From Candidatus Goldiibacteriota bacterium (GTDB taxonomy: Bacteria; Oederibacteriota; PGYV01; DSYL01), in assembly GCA_018000835.1 (NCBI GenBank), contig JAGNJD010000012.1:1-56120 (forward strand): a stretch of 56,120 bases of DNA, read 5' to 3'. Shown here piece by piece: positions 8,439 through 17,608 of this stretch. The notes below the pieces were generated by a model that was not told the DNA's origin, did no database searches, and saw only the letters and a list, made by a program, of their open reading frames with translations. Made by a program: the position numbers and the translations under genes. The first letter of the stretch is position 1. Every line of letters begins with the position of its first letter.

Positions 8439-9218
8439 ATGAGACGAAAACAGTTTTATGATACTACGGTCCAATCCGTCCAAAGGACTCTCGACATCAT
8501 TGAAACGTTAAGTGAATACAAAACGGGCGTTGGCGTAACTACTTTAAGTAAAGAATTAAAATTACACAAAAGCACTGTTCATCGTTTATTAACGACACTT
8601 ATGCTACGAAAATACGTAGAGCAGGACCCGGAAACGTCAAAATATAAACTTGGCATGCGTTTATTTGAAATTGGCAATGCAGTTCTTTCAAAATTAGACA
8701 TAAGACAGCATGCATCTCCGTATCTCAGACAATTATGGAAACAGACGGGTGAAACCGTTCAATTGTCAATAGTTGATCAAAATAAGGTTTTATACATTGA
8801 CGTTCTTGAATCCCTTGAAAAAGTAGGGGTAAAATCAAACGTAGGAGAAAGATCGCCGTTACATTGTTCATCTGCTGGAAAAATCTGGCTTGCCAATCTG
8901 CCCGAAGACAGATTAATCGAAGTTTTAAAACTTATAAAGTTTGAACCATTTACGCCATATACCATTGATAACGTAGAAAAATTAAAAGCATCAATTCAAC
9001 AAGCAAAGGAACTGGGATATGCAATTGATAATCAGGAATATTCAACTGATTTGATTTCTGTTTCTGCAGCAGTTAAAAATTACAGAGGAAGGGTAATTGC
9101 ATGCATTTCAATAATTGCACCTGTATTAAGAATAAATGACGAAAAAATCAAGGAATTTGGGAATAATGTAAAAATTACGGCAGAAAAAATTTCCCAGTCA
9201 ATGGGGTTTAACAAATAA
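8439..9218 (+). CDS. IclR-family transcriptional regulator
   Basis: This 259-residue protein has the standard IclR layout. An N-terminal winged helix-turn-helix spans residues 6-70 (VQRTLDIIETLSE ... VTTLSKELKLHKSTVHRLL). A C-terminal effector-binding GAF-like domain spans about 80-255 (GMRLFEIGNAVL, RSPLHCSSAGKIWLA, YAIDNQEY). IclR proteins act as dimers that bind a small metabolite and usually control neighbouring catabolic genes. The only nearby catabolic gene is the GH5 glycosidase 76 bp downstream on the same strand, so sugar control is a reasonable inference. A good SD (AGGAGG) precedes the start. Confidence 0.9.
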   Translation: MRRKQFYDTTVQSVQRTLDIIETLSEYKTGVGVTTLSKELKLHKSTVHRLLTTLMLRKYVEQDPETSKYKLGMRLFEIGNAVLSKLDIRQHASPYLRQLWKQTGETVQLSIVDQNKVLYIDVLESLEKVGVKSNVGERSPLHCSSAGKIWLANLPEDRLIEVLKLIKFEPFTPYTIDNVEKLKASIQQAKELGYAIDNQEYSTDLISVSAAVKNYRGRVIACISIIAPVLRINDEKIKEFGNNVKITAEKISQSMGFNK

Positions 9219-9294
9219 AAATTAAACTTAACATGACACGTTCAGACTTTATTCCATTTGTAATCAATGAATGTCTTTTTAAACAGGAGGCAAC

Positions 9295-10374
9295 ATGAAT
9301 CTTACCGGAGTAAATTTAGGCGGTTTTTTATCACAGGTAAAAGATAATGTTTTTGAAGAGAAACATATTAATTCATTTATAACAGAAAAAGACCTTGTAA
9401 CTATAAATGAATGGGGATTTAATTGTATCCGTCTGCCGGTTGACCATTATTTTTTTGAAACTCAACCTTACAAATATGATGAGAAAAGGTTAAAAAAAAT
9501 TGATGAAATACTTGATATTTCAGAAAAACACAATTTAAATGTCATACTTGATTTGCATAAAACAGAAGGACATTCTTTTGCTGCAAATGAAAGAGAAAAA
9601 AACGATATATGGAATAAAAAATCGGAAAGCAGAAAAAGATTTTTATCAATATGGTCTATGTTTTCACAAAGATATAAAAATTATGAGAACGTCATATATG
9701 AAATACTTAATGAGCCTGTATCGCCTGATTATGAGTCGTGGAATGAATTATGTGACGAAGCAATAAATACTATAAGGCAGAAAGACGATAATCATTACAT
9801 TGTTATTGAATCAAATTTATGGGGCAGACCAAAATGCTTCGAAGGCCTTAAAAAATTTGATGATGAAAAAATAATTTATAGTTTTCATTTTTATGAACCC
9901 ATTGTGGTTACGCATCAGATGGCATACTGGACGCCTTTTGTTTTTCATAATATATACAGACGTTACGTAAAATATCCGGGTCGTCCTGAAAACATTACAA
10001 ACGTAAAGGAAAAATTACAGGAAAAAGACAAAAATTTTTCAGAACTTCTTGATGCGCAGGATAAATACTGGAACATTGATGAACTTGAAAAGTTATTAAA
10101 ACCGGTATTGGATTTTCAGAAAAAACATAACGTCCCGATTTTTTGTGGTGAGTTTGGATGCATAGTTGTAGCAGATCCACGAACGCGTCAGAACTGGACG
10201 TCTGACATAATAACGATTTTAAAGAAACATGGCATATCATGGACCTATTGGAGTTATAAAAACATGGATTTTGGCATAATTGATTTTACGCAGGAATACA
10301 AAGACAATCCCAATTATTCAAAAGATAGAATAGACCACAGCATTTTAGAAATACTTAAAAATGGAATTTTTTAA
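9295..10374 (+). CDS. Glycoside hydrolase family 5 (cellulase-like), apparently cytoplasmic
   Basis: This 359-residue TIM-barrel enzyme has the GH5 signature. Strand beta-4 ends in the acid/base Glu140 (YEILNEP) and strand beta-7 carries the nucleophile Glu286 (PIFCGEFG). The conserved GFNCIRLPVDH (41-51), DLH (86-88), HFY (198-200) and WTYWSYK near 318 also fit. GH5 enzymes cleave beta-1,4-glucans, mannans and related glycans with retention of configuration. There is no signal peptide, so it probably works on imported oligosaccharides or internal glycans. An AGGAGG ribosome site lies 6 nt before the ATG. Its 3' end overlaps tgt by 14 bp. The exact substrate cannot be told. Confidence 0.88.
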   Translation: MNLTGVNLGGFLSQVKDNVFEEKHINSFITEKDLVTINEWGFNCIRLPVDHYFFETQPYKYDEKRLKKIDEILDISEKHNLNVILDLHKTEGHSFAANEREKNDIWNKKSESRKRFLSIWSMFSQRYKNYENVIYEILNEPVSPDYESWNELCDEAINTIRQKDDNHYIVIESNLWGRPKCFEGLKKFDDEKIIYSFHFYEPIVVTHQMAYWTPFVFHNIYRRYVKYPGRPENITNVKEKLQEKDKNFSELLDAQDKYWNIDELEKLLKPVLDFQKKHNVPIFCGEFGCIVVADPRTRQNWTSDIITILKKHGISWTYWSYKNMDFGIIDFTQEYKDNPNYSKDRIDHSILEILKNGIF

Positions 10375-11461
10375 AGTCGTTAAAAAATATAAAAATGCAA
10401 GAGTTGGGGAAATAAATACTTCTCATGGAAAAGTTATAACACCTGTTTTTATGCCCGTTGGAACGCAGGCAACTGTAAAAATAATGACGCCTTCCGACCT
10501 CGAAGAAATGGGATATCAGATTATTCTTTCCAACACTTATCATTTGTATTTAAGGCCCGGTTGTGATTTAATTAAAAAATTTAACGGACTTCATAAATTT
10601 ATGGGCTGGAATAAAAATATTCTTACGGATTCCGGCGGATTTCAGGTTTTTTCATTGCAGGGATTAAGAAAAATTACGAAGGAAGGAGTAATTTTTAAAT
10701 CACACATAGATGGTTCTGAACATATTTTTACTCCGGAAAAAGTAATTGAAATACAAAACGTTTTAAATAGTAACATAATTATGTGCCTTGATGAATGCCC
10801 GCCTTATCCTGCTACTTATGAATACATAAAAGATTCATTGGAAACTACGATTGAATGGGCTAAAAGGTCAAATATTGCACATAAAAACGTTAATCAACAT
10901 CTTTTTGGCATAATACAGGGTGGTATTTACAAGGACTTAAGGGAGAAAGCAATGGAAGAAATGTTTAAACTTGATTTTCCAGGATATGCACTGGGTGGAG
11001 TTTCTGTAGGGGAAGACAAGGAATTAATATATAAAGTAGTTGATTGGTGTGGAACTTTAATGCCGGATGATAAACCAAGATATTTAATGGGCGTAGGAAC
11101 ACCGGAAGATATATGGTATTCGGTGGAAAGAGGAATAGACATGTTTGACTGCGTATTTCCGACAAGGATAGCAAGGAACGGCAACATATATACATCAGAA
11201 GGGCAGATAGCGATACGCAACAGTGAATTTAAGGAAGATGAAAGACCAATGGATGAAAATTGTCCCTGTTATGCATGTAAAACATTTTCAAGAGCATATA
11301 TAAGGCATTTATTTAACGTTCATGAAATTCTTGGCATGCGTCTTACTACTTTACATAATTTATGTTTTATGATACGATTGATGAATAAAATTAAAAATTC
11401 CATAATTGATGAATCGTTTGAAAAAGAGCGTGACTTGTTTTTTAAAAAATACAAACTTTAA
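10361..11461 (+). CDS. tgt: Queuine tRNA-ribosyltransferase (tRNA-guanine transglycosylase)
   Basis: Tgt swaps guanine 34 of the GUN anticodons for preQ1, the first step on tRNA of queuosine formation. The 366-residue length is normal. Catalytic Asp90 sits in LTDSGGFQVFSL and nucleophile Asp263 in MFDCVFPTRIARNG. The substrate-pocket loop GGVSVGE is present. The C-terminal zinc site is complete: CPCYAC plus the His of RAYIRHLF. The start lies inside the end of the GH5 gene, so translation is probably coupled. It opens a long housekeeping operon with yajC directly downstream, an order (tgt-yajC) seen in many bacteria. No queA or preQ1 genes are in view. Confidence 0.96.
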   Translation: MEFFKVVKKYKNARVGEINTSHGKVITPVFMPVGTQATVKIMTPSDLEEMGYQIILSNTYHLYLRPGCDLIKKFNGLHKFMGWNKNILTDSGGFQVFSLQGLRKITKEGVIFKSHIDGSEHIFTPEKVIEIQNVLNSNIIMCLDECPPYPATYEYIKDSLETTIEWAKRSNIAHKNVNQHLFGIIQGGIYKDLREKAMEEMFKLDFPGYALGGVSVGEDKELIYKVVDWCGTLMPDDKPRYLMGVGTPEDIWYSVERGIDMFDCVFPTRIARNGNIYTSEGQIAIRNSEFKEDERPMDENCPCYACKTFSRAYIRHLFNVHEILGMRLTTLHNLCFMIRLMNKIKNSIIDESFEKERDLFFKKYKL

Positions 11462-11473
11462 AAGGAGGTAGTT

Positions 11474-11833
11474 ATGTTTATTTTTTCTTTATTTGCAGCG
11501 GAAACAGCACCTGCCGCAGCAGCGCCTGCAGCAGCAGGAGGCCCGTCTTTAATGCAGGCATTTTTACCTTTAATAATTATTTTTGTTTTGTTTTATTTTA
11601 TGTTTATTGTTCCAAATAAAAAAGAACAAAAAAAACATCAGGACATGTTGAAATCGTTAAAGCAGGGAGATAAAATCGTTACAAGTGGCGGCATTGTCGG
11701 AGTAATTGATAAAATAAGCGAAAATGACGATATAATCAGGATTAAAAGCGGAGAAAATACGTTTATCAACGTAAAAAGGAGTTACGTTACGAATAAAATT
11801 GAAAAACCAGCAGAAGAACCGGAAAAAAAATAA
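11474..11833 (+). CDS. yajC: Preprotein translocase accessory subunit YajC
   Basis: This 119-residue protein has the YajC form: one membrane segment (about residues 29-46, FLPLIIIFVLFYFMFIVPN) followed by KKEQKKHQDMLKSLKQGDKIVTSGGIVGVI, the conserved small barrel. The N-terminus carries an unusual Ala/Pro-rich stretch (AAETAPAAAAPAAAGG) in front of the membrane helix. YajC associates with SecDF and the SecYEG translocon; secDF would be expected next but is not here. The gene has an excellent AAAGGAGG ribosome site and abuts the next start directly (TAA then ATG). Confidence 0.95.
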   Translation: MFIFSLFAAETAPAAAAPAAAGGPSLMQAFLPLIIIFVLFYFMFIVPNKKEQKKHQDMLKSLKQGDKIVTSGGIVGVIDKISENDDIIRIKSGENTFINVKRSYVTNKIEKPAEEPEKK

Positions 11834-12817
11834 ATGTCGGAAATTCGTAAAGATCCCATCGTAAACAGATGGATAATAACGTTAGACGATAAATATTTTA
11901 CCCCGACTTCGGAAGCATCAATACCTTTATCACTTTCTTCAAAGGATAAAACTTGTCCATTTTGCCCCGGCAATGAATCAAAAACAGGTAAAGTAATTTA
12001 TGAAATAAAAGATAAAAACAACGAATGGAAAATCAGGGTTGTCCCGAATAATAAGCCATATCTAACGGTTGAAAAACAGCTGAAAAAACAGGGCAAGGGA
12101 ATTTTTGACGTGATAAGCGGTACGGGTGCAAATGAAGTAATAATAGAAAGTCCTTTACATAACGTTGATCTGGATAAAATCGAAGTTGAATCAATAAACG
12201 AAATAATCAAAACTTACATTGACAGAACGCTGGATTTGCGCAAAGATCTACGCTTTGAATACATAATTATTTTCAGAAACAGAGGCCCCAATGCAGGTGG
12301 AACCCTGCTTCATCCATATTCACAATTAATTGCATTGCCGGTTGTCCCGAAAAGGATATTGGAAGAAATTGAAGCTTCGTCAAAGTATTTTGAATTGAAA
12401 AACAGATGCATCTTTTGTGACATAATTGACAATGAAATTTTTTTTAATGAACGCGTCGTAAAGGAGACGGAAAATTACATCGTAATTGCACCTTTTGCTT
12501 CCCGAGTTCCTTTTGAATTATGGATACTTCCAAGGTTTCATACTTCGCATTTTTATAATCTTACGAAAGAACAAACTTTTGAATTAAGTTCCGTTTTAAA
12601 AGATACGATACGCCGATTGAATAAATCATTAAATCATCCGTCTTATAATTACATGATACATACTTCCCCGATAAAATCCGGTGAAATACCATATTATCAC
12701 TGGCACATTGAAATTACGCCGAGAATAAAAAAAACCGAAGGATTTGAATGGGGAACGGGTTTTTATATTAATCCAACGTTCCCGGAAGACGTTGCCGAAT
12801 ATCTTAAAAAAATATAA
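11834..12817 (+). CDS. Galactose-1-phosphate uridylyltransferase homolog with altered nucleophile
   Basis: This 327-residue protein belongs to the GalT branch of the HIT superfamily. It has the N-terminal zinc motif CPFCPGNESKT, the motif FRNRGPNAGG and the C-terminal YHWHIEITPR ... FEWGTGFYINP typical of short bacterial GalT. In GalT the sequence should continue HPHxQ, where the second His is the uridylylated nucleophile. Here it reads HPYSQ, with Tyr162 in that place (codon TAT; CAT would be a one-base change). The protein may therefore be inactive as a uridylyltransferase or catalyse a related nucleotidyl transfer or phosphorolysis. It starts one base after yajC stops and xseA follows after 6 nt. 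galE and galK are not nearby. Confidence 0.8.
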   Translation: MSEIRKDPIVNRWIITLDDKYFTPTSEASIPLSLSSKDKTCPFCPGNESKTGKVIYEIKDKNNEWKIRVVPNNKPYLTVEKQLKKQGKGIFDVISGTGANEVIIESPLHNVDLDKIEVESINEIIKTYIDRTLDLRKDLRFEYIIIFRNRGPNAGGTLLHPYSQLIALPVVPKRILEEIEASSKYFELKNRCIFCDIIDNEIFFNERVVKETENYIVIAPFASRVPFELWILPRFHTSHFYNLTKEQTFELSSVLKDTIRRLNKSLNHPSYNYMIHTSPIKSGEIPYYHWHIEITPRIKKTEGFEWGTGFYINPTFPEDVAEYLKKI

Positions 12818-12823
12818 ACGATT

Positions 12824-14029
12824 ATGCCTTATTCAAAGGATAAACCACTAACAGTTACAGAGATAAATTTACTGATAAGAAATCTATTGGAAGAAAATTT
12901 TGAAAAAGTATGGATAAAAGGGGAAATTTCCAATTTATCATGTCCGGCTTCAGGTCACATATATTTCACGTTAAAAGACGCATCAAGCCAGATAAAAGTG
13001 GCTTTTTTTAAATCGAGCAATAAATTTATAAATTCAAAATTGCAGGATGGTAAGGAAGTGGTGGTTTTTGGGAAAATATCAATTTATTCAAAACGAAGCG
13101 AATATCAGATAATCGCCGATGAAATACAAATTTTTGGTGAAGGCGACTTATTGCTTGAGTTTGAGAAACTCAAAAAGAGATTGTCTGAAGAAGGGTTGTT
13201 TGACGAAAACAGAAAACGCAAAATACCCCAATTCCCGAAAAAAATAGGAATTGTTACAAGTCCGACGGGTGCGGTAATAAATGACATGATAAAAATAATT
13301 AATAGAAGATACAAACCCATAACCCTTATTATTTATCCGTCAATGGTTCAGGGTGATAAGGCTGCACAGCAGATAATGGAAGGAATAAAGTATTTTAACG
13401 GCAGAAATGACATAGATGTCATTGTTTTAGCCAGAGGAGGTGGTTCCATTGAGGATCTTTGGGCTTTTAATGACGAAAATCTTGCACGTACGATATATGC
13501 ATCAGGAATACCGATAATATCAGCCGTAGGACACGAAGTTGATTTTACTATATCTGATTTCGTTGCAGATTTGAGGGCACCAACGCCTTCCGCTGCTGCT
13601 GAACTGCTGGTCCCGGAAACGGAAGAATTGTTTAACATCCTGCAAAGTTACAATAAATCATTATACAATGTTACGTTAAATAAACTAAAAAAAATTGAAG
13701 AAAAAATCATAAATTATGAAAAAAACAGCATATTTAAAAAAATATTTAATTTTTATGGTGAATATACGCAAATTCTTGATGAGTATTTAGTCAAAATTAA
13801 CAAAGCAATTAATGTTTTGTTAAAAAACAAACAGGAAAAAATAAAATTTATTTTTGAAAAACTTGTATTATTGAACCCTTATGTTATACTAAAAAAAGGA
13901 TATTCGGTAGTTTTTGATGTAAACGGGAAAATAATAAAAAGTACCGATGATGTTAAAAACGGTCAGGACATAAATGTCAAATTATATAAGGGAGAATTGG
14001 AAGCAAACATTAATAAAATAAAACCATGA
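12824..14029 (+). CDS. xseA: Exodeoxyribonuclease VII large subunit
   Basis: XseA is the catalytic subunit of exonuclease VII, which trims single-stranded DNA from both ends to short oligonucleotides during repair. The 401-residue protein has an N-terminal OB fold (residues 5-100, VWIKGEISNLSCPASGHIYFTLKD), the central catalytic domain with GIVTSPTGAVINDM, VLARGGGSIEDLWAFNDE and VGHEVDFTISDFVADLRAPTPSAAAEL, and a coiled C-terminal part ending in the usual GYSVVFD segment. Motifs and length are normal. xseB follows 8 nt downstream, the standard pairing. Confidence 0.97.
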   Translation: MPYSKDKPLTVTEINLLIRNLLEENFEKVWIKGEISNLSCPASGHIYFTLKDASSQIKVAFFKSSNKFINSKLQDGKEVVVFGKISIYSKRSEYQIIADEIQIFGEGDLLLEFEKLKKRLSEEGLFDENRKRKIPQFPKKIGIVTSPTGAVINDMIKIINRRYKPITLIIYPSMVQGDKAAQQIMEGIKYFNGRNDIDVIVLARGGGSIEDLWAFNDENLARTIYASGIPIISAVGHEVDFTISDFVADLRAPTPSAAAELLVPETEELFNILQSYNKSLYNVTLNKLKKIEEKIINYEKNSIFKKIFNFYGEYTQILDEYLVKINKAINVLLKNKQEKIKFIFEKLVLLNPYVILKKGYSVVFDVNGKIIKSTDDVKNGQDINVKLYKGELEANINKIKP

Positions 14030-14037
14030 GGTGATTT

Positions 14038-14328
14038 ATGGCAAAGGATAAAATAAAAAAAGATAACATAGAAACGTTGATGAAACAGATTGAAAGTATT
14101 ATTGAAGAACTTGAATCAGACGAACTGGATCTAGACGAATCAATAAAAAAATACGAAATAGGAATGTCATTGATTGAAAAATGTAAAAAAATATTAAAAG
14201 AATCAAAATTAAAGATAGAAATTTTAAGAAAAAAAGAGGATAAAGAAATTGAATATGCGGATGATGGAAAAGATGTGGACGAAGAAAAAGATGTAGATGA
14301 AAATGATGAAAATAACAATCCATTTTAA
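14038..14328 (+). CDS. xseB: Exodeoxyribonuclease VII small subunit
   Basis: XseB is the small helical subunit that binds XseA and is needed for activity. Residues 8-60 match the family (IETLMKQIESIIEELESDELDLDESIKKYEIGMSLIEKC). The 96-residue length exceeds the usual 60-80 because of a low-complexity acidic tail (DDGKDVDEEKDVDENDENN) that is probably disordered. A GAGGTG ribosome site sits just before the ATG, and the pair clearly forms one transcript with the genes on both sides. Confidence 0.92.
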   Translation: MAKDKIKKDNIETLMKQIESIIEELESDELDLDESIKKYEIGMSLIEKCKKILKESKLKIEILRKKEDKEIEYADDGKDVDEEKDVDENDENNNPF

Positions 14329-14340
14329 TGGTGGAAAAAA

Positions 14341-15219
14341 TTGAGCAAAATCATCGATGGTTTGATAAAAAAAATAAATAATAATTTGTTGAAATACCTG
14401 AAAGCAAAAAATGAATTCCCTGAAATTATACATAAATCAATGAGATACAGCATTTTTGCCGGAGGGAAAAGAATAAGGCCCATTCTTTTATTACTTGTTT
14501 CAAAATCATGCGGGATAAACGTTCGTTATGTAATGCCAATTGCATGCGGAATAGAAATGATACATACTTATTCCCTGATACACGATGATTTACCGGCAAT
14601 GGATAACGACGATTTCAGACGAGGAAAATTAACTTCACATAAAAAGTTTGGAGAAGCAATTGCCATTTTAACCGGCGATGCATTATTAACGAAAGCATTT
14701 GAGGTAATGTGTGATTGTAACAAATATTTTTCAGCAGATAAAGTTTTAAAAGTCATAAAAATAATGTCTGAAGCTGCCGGTGTAAATGGTATGGTAGGTG
14801 GACAGGCAGCAGACATTATTTTTGAAAATAAAAAAGTATCAAAAAACACGCTTTATTTCATACATACGCATAAAACAGGAGCATTGATAAATGCTGCTGT
14901 TTTGTCCGGCGCAATATTATCAAACGTTGATAGTGAGGAATTGAAACTCTGGAATGAATTTGGTAAAATAACAGGTTTAATGTTCCAGATAACTGATGAC
15001 ATACTGGACGTAACGTCCACTACAAAGAAACTTGGTAAAACCGCCGGTAAAGATTTTATAGAAAAAAAAGTTACTTTTCCGGCTGTTTATGGAATAGAAA
15101 AATCAAGGAAAATAGCATTTGATTTATTGTTAAAAGCAAAAAAAATATTACATAGAACAAAAAGACCCATAAAAGATATCTTAAATTTGATTGAATACAT
15201 GGTAAACAGGGAAAATTAG
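14341..15219 (+). CDS. Polyprenyl (farnesyl/geranylgeranyl-type) diphosphate synthase
   Basis: This 292-residue trans-prenyltransferase condenses isopentenyl diphosphate with allylic diphosphates to build C15-C20 precursors. The first Asp-rich motif is DDLPAMDNDD (82-91), of the DDx4D bacterial IspA type; the second is DDILD near 220. GGKRIRP (41-47) and a GGQAAD motif fit as well. The start is TTG at 14341, preceded by GGTGGA at a good distance. The spacing to xseB (12 nt) and the nearby dxs make an xse-isp-dxs cluster like that of many bacteria. Product chain length cannot be set from the sequence, though IspA is most likely. Confidence 0.92.
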   Translation: MSKIIDGLIKKINNNLLKYLKAKNEFPEIIHKSMRYSIFAGGKRIRPILLLLVSKSCGINVRYVMPIACGIEMIHTYSLIHDDLPAMDNDDFRRGKLTSHKKFGEAIAILTGDALLTKAFEVMCDCNKYFSADKVLKVIKIMSEAAGVNGMVGGQAADIIFENKKVSKNTLYFIHTHKTGALINAAVLSGAILSNVDSEELKLWNEFGKITGLMFQITDDILDVTSTTKKLGKTAGKDFIEKKVTFPAVYGIEKSRKIAFDLLLKAKKILHRTKRPIKDILNLIEYMVNREN

Positions 15220-15230
15220 GAAGGTGAATC

Positions 15231-15707
15231 GTGTCGGATTTTTTTTGTGCTTTGGGCGATATATGTGACGTAATATCACAGATAATAACCCATAAAATAT
15301 TTTATACTACTTTTTTTACGTGGCTGTTTGCACAAATTTTAAAAATTCTTATTTATTTTATTAAATATCATAAATTTGATTTTAAATTATTCGTGGGAAC
15401 TGGCGGCATGCCTTCTTCCCATACGGCATTGGTAACTTCACTTACTACGACGGTTGGTCTGTATTCGGGATGGGATTCGACCGTGTTCATGGTTTCATTA
15501 TGCTATGCATTGGTAGTTATAAGCGATGCACTGGGCGTAAGAAGTGCAGCAGGAAAACAAGCTGCCGTACTTAATAAAATGATGGACGAAATAGAGCATG
15601 GTAAATTTAAATATGAAAAAAGATTAAAAGAGCTTCTTGGCCATACTCCGATGGAAGCATTTGCAGGCATATTAATCGGCATTATATTTCCGATATTAAT
15701 TTTCTGA
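15231..15707 (+). CDS. Divergent PAP2-family membrane protein (YuiD/DUF212 type)
   Basis: This 158-residue integral membrane protein matches the short divergent acid phosphatase/vanadium-haloperoxidase-like family. It has the conserved GGMPSSHTALVTSL motif (His and Ser of the phosphate-binding site) and, later, SDALGVRSAAGKQAAVLN with the second conserved Arg. It then reads ELLGHTPMEAFAG. The gene starts with GTG at 15231 after GGAAGGTG. Members are presumed lipid phosphatases, possibly acting on polyprenyl diphosphates; the position between a polyprenyl synthase and dxs supports an isoprenoid role by inference. Confidence 0.85.
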   Translation: MSDFFCALGDICDVISQIITHKIFYTTFFTWLFAQILKILIYFIKYHKFDFKLFVGTGGMPSSHTALVTSLTTTVGLYSGWDSTVFMVSLCYALVVISDALGVRSAAGKQAAVLNKMMDEIEHGKFKYEKRLKELLGHTPMEAFAGILIGIIFPILIF

Positions 15708-15713
15708 TTTTTA

Positions 15714-17591
15714 ATGAATATAATGACATATAAATTTTTAAACAAAATAAACTCACCATATGATTTAAAAAAATTATCTTTTAAACAGATTGAATTACTA
15801 TCATCTGAAATAAGGGATTACATGGTAAATATTGTTTCAAAAACAGGTGGTCATCTTGCTTCTTCTCTTGGTGCCGTTGAAATAACGCTTGCTTTATATA
15901 AAGTTTTTAATCCTCCTGTTGATAAAATTATATGGGATGTAGGACATCAGGCGTATTGTCATAAAATAATAACCGGAAGAAAAAACAAATTTAAAACGTT
16001 AAGACAGAAAGACGGAATATCGGGTTTTTTAAAACCATCCGAGAGTAAATACGACATATTCGGAGCCGGACATTCTTCAACGTCGATATCCGCAGCGATG
16101 GGTTTTGCAAAAGCAAGGGATTTAAAAAATGAAAAATATGAAGTCGTTTCCGTAATAGGCGATGCATCCATAGCAAACGGTATGGCTTTTGAGGCTTTAA
16201 ATCATCTGGGCAACGATAAGACAAAAATGCTCATAGTAGTCATTGACAATGAAATGTCAATTTCAGCAACGGTTGGAGCCTTATCCGAGTATTTTAACAG
16301 ATTGATGAGCGGCGAAAGGATTAATAAAATCAGAAATGCAATTAAATCCGTTTTACAAAAAATTCCAACTATAGGATATCCCACACAAAAAATTATTATA
16401 AGCGCAGAAGAAGCAGTAAAAAGTATTTTTTCCACGGGAATTATTTTTGATGAACTCGGGGTACGTTATTTTGGACCAATAAATGGTCACAATATTAAAT
16501 TATTGGTTGAAACCATGGAAAACATAAAAAACATACCCGGACCTAAACTGTTGCATGTAATGACAAAAAAAGGTAAAGGATATAAACCTGCAGAAGAAAA
16601 TCCGACTCTTTTTCATGGAATTGGTAAGTTTAATCCGGAAACAGGGGTTCCAATATATACTACAACCGAGGCTACATATTCAAAAATTTTTGCTGAAACA
16701 ATCACAAAAGAAGCATTAAAAAATAGAAAAATAGTTGCAATAGTTGCAGCAATGATAGAAGGCACAAATCTCTCAATTTTTAAAGAAAAATTACCAAAAA
16801 GATTTTTTGACGTAGGCATATCAGAGGAACATGCCGTAACATTTGCGGCAGGCCTTGCAAAAGCTGGCTTAAAACCTTTTGTATGTATATATTCAACGTT
16901 TTTACAAAGGGGTTTTGACCAGATAATTCATGACGTCGGAATCCAGAAATTACCAGTTACTTTCATACTTGACAGGGCAGGATTGGTTGGTGACGATGGT
17001 GCAACTCATCAGGGCGTATTTGACATATCATACATGAAAATGATTCCAAACATGATGGTTATGGCGCCTTCAGATGCAAATGAATTAAAAAAAATGATTT
17101 CTTTTGCAGCAAAATACAAAAATGGACCAATAACAATAAGATTTCCAAGAGGCAAAAGTTTTTTTTATAATAAAAAATCAAAATTTAAACCAGGTAGTGC
17201 CAGAATCATAAAAAAAGGAACGTCATTAACCATAATAAACTTTGGAGCACTTTTACATGAAATACTGGAAGCCGTAAAAATTATAGGAGACAAAAATAAA
17301 ATTGAAATAATTGATGCAAGATTTGCAAAACCGATTGATGAAAAGACTATCATCAAATCCATAAATAAAACGAAAAAAGTAATCATAGTTGAAGAAGGAG
17401 TTATTGAGGGTGGTTTTGGTGATTCTGTTTTAAGAATGATGGTGAAACATAATTTAAAAAACGTTAAAATAAAACAGATGGGTGTTCCGGACAGGTTCAT
17501 TGAACATGGAACTATTGAACAATGCAGGCAGGAATGCGGATTATCAAAGTCCGATTTTATTAAAGCTATAAATGAATTTTTAAATAATTAA
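15714..17591 (+). CDS. dxs: 1-deoxy-D-xylulose-5-phosphate synthase
   Basis: Dxs joins pyruvate and glyceraldehyde 3-phosphate in a thiamine-diphosphate reaction, the first step of the MEP isoprenoid pathway. The 625-residue length is typical. Seen motifs: DVGHQAYCHKI with the catalytic His, the ThDP/Mg motif GDASIANGMAFEALN (GDA where GDG is more usual), FGPINGHN, the general-base Glu in GISEEHAVTFAAGLA, and the transketolase C-domain (ITIRFPRGKSF). It lies 6 nt after the PAP2-like gene. The upstream polyprenyl synthase uses the products of this pathway. Confidence 0.97.
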   Translation: MNIMTYKFLNKINSPYDLKKLSFKQIELLSSEIRDYMVNIVSKTGGHLASSLGAVEITLALYKVFNPPVDKIIWDVGHQAYCHKIITGRKNKFKTLRQKDGISGFLKPSESKYDIFGAGHSSTSISAAMGFAKARDLKNEKYEVVSVIGDASIANGMAFEALNHLGNDKTKMLIVVIDNEMSISATVGALSEYFNRLMSGERINKIRNAIKSVLQKIPTIGYPTQKIIISAEEAVKSIFSTGIIFDELGVRYFGPINGHNIKLLVETMENIKNIPGPKLLHVMTKKGKGYKPAEENPTLFHGIGKFNPETGVPIYTTTEATYSKIFAETITKEALKNRKIVAIVAAMIEGTNLSIFKEKLPKRFFDVGISEEHAVTFAAGLAKAGLKPFVCIYSTFLQRGFDQIIHDVGIQKLPVTFILDRAGLVGDDGATHQGVFDISYMKMIPNMMVMAPSDANELKKMISFAAKYKNGPITIRFPRGKSFFYNKKSKFKPGSARIIKKGTSLTIINFGALLHEILEAVKIIGDKNKIEIIDARFAKPIDEKTIIKSINKTKKVIIVEEGVIEGGFGDSVLRMMVKHNLKNVKIKQMGVPDRFIEHGTIEQCRQECGLSKSDFIKAINEFLNN

Positions 17592-17608
17592 TTTATAAAG
17601 GTAAAAAA

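Noticed and set aside
17592..17608. LexA box in front of recN
   Set aside because: The 17-bp gap to dxs and the end of dxs lack anything like GCACN4GTGC; recN seems to be expressed from the upstream operon.
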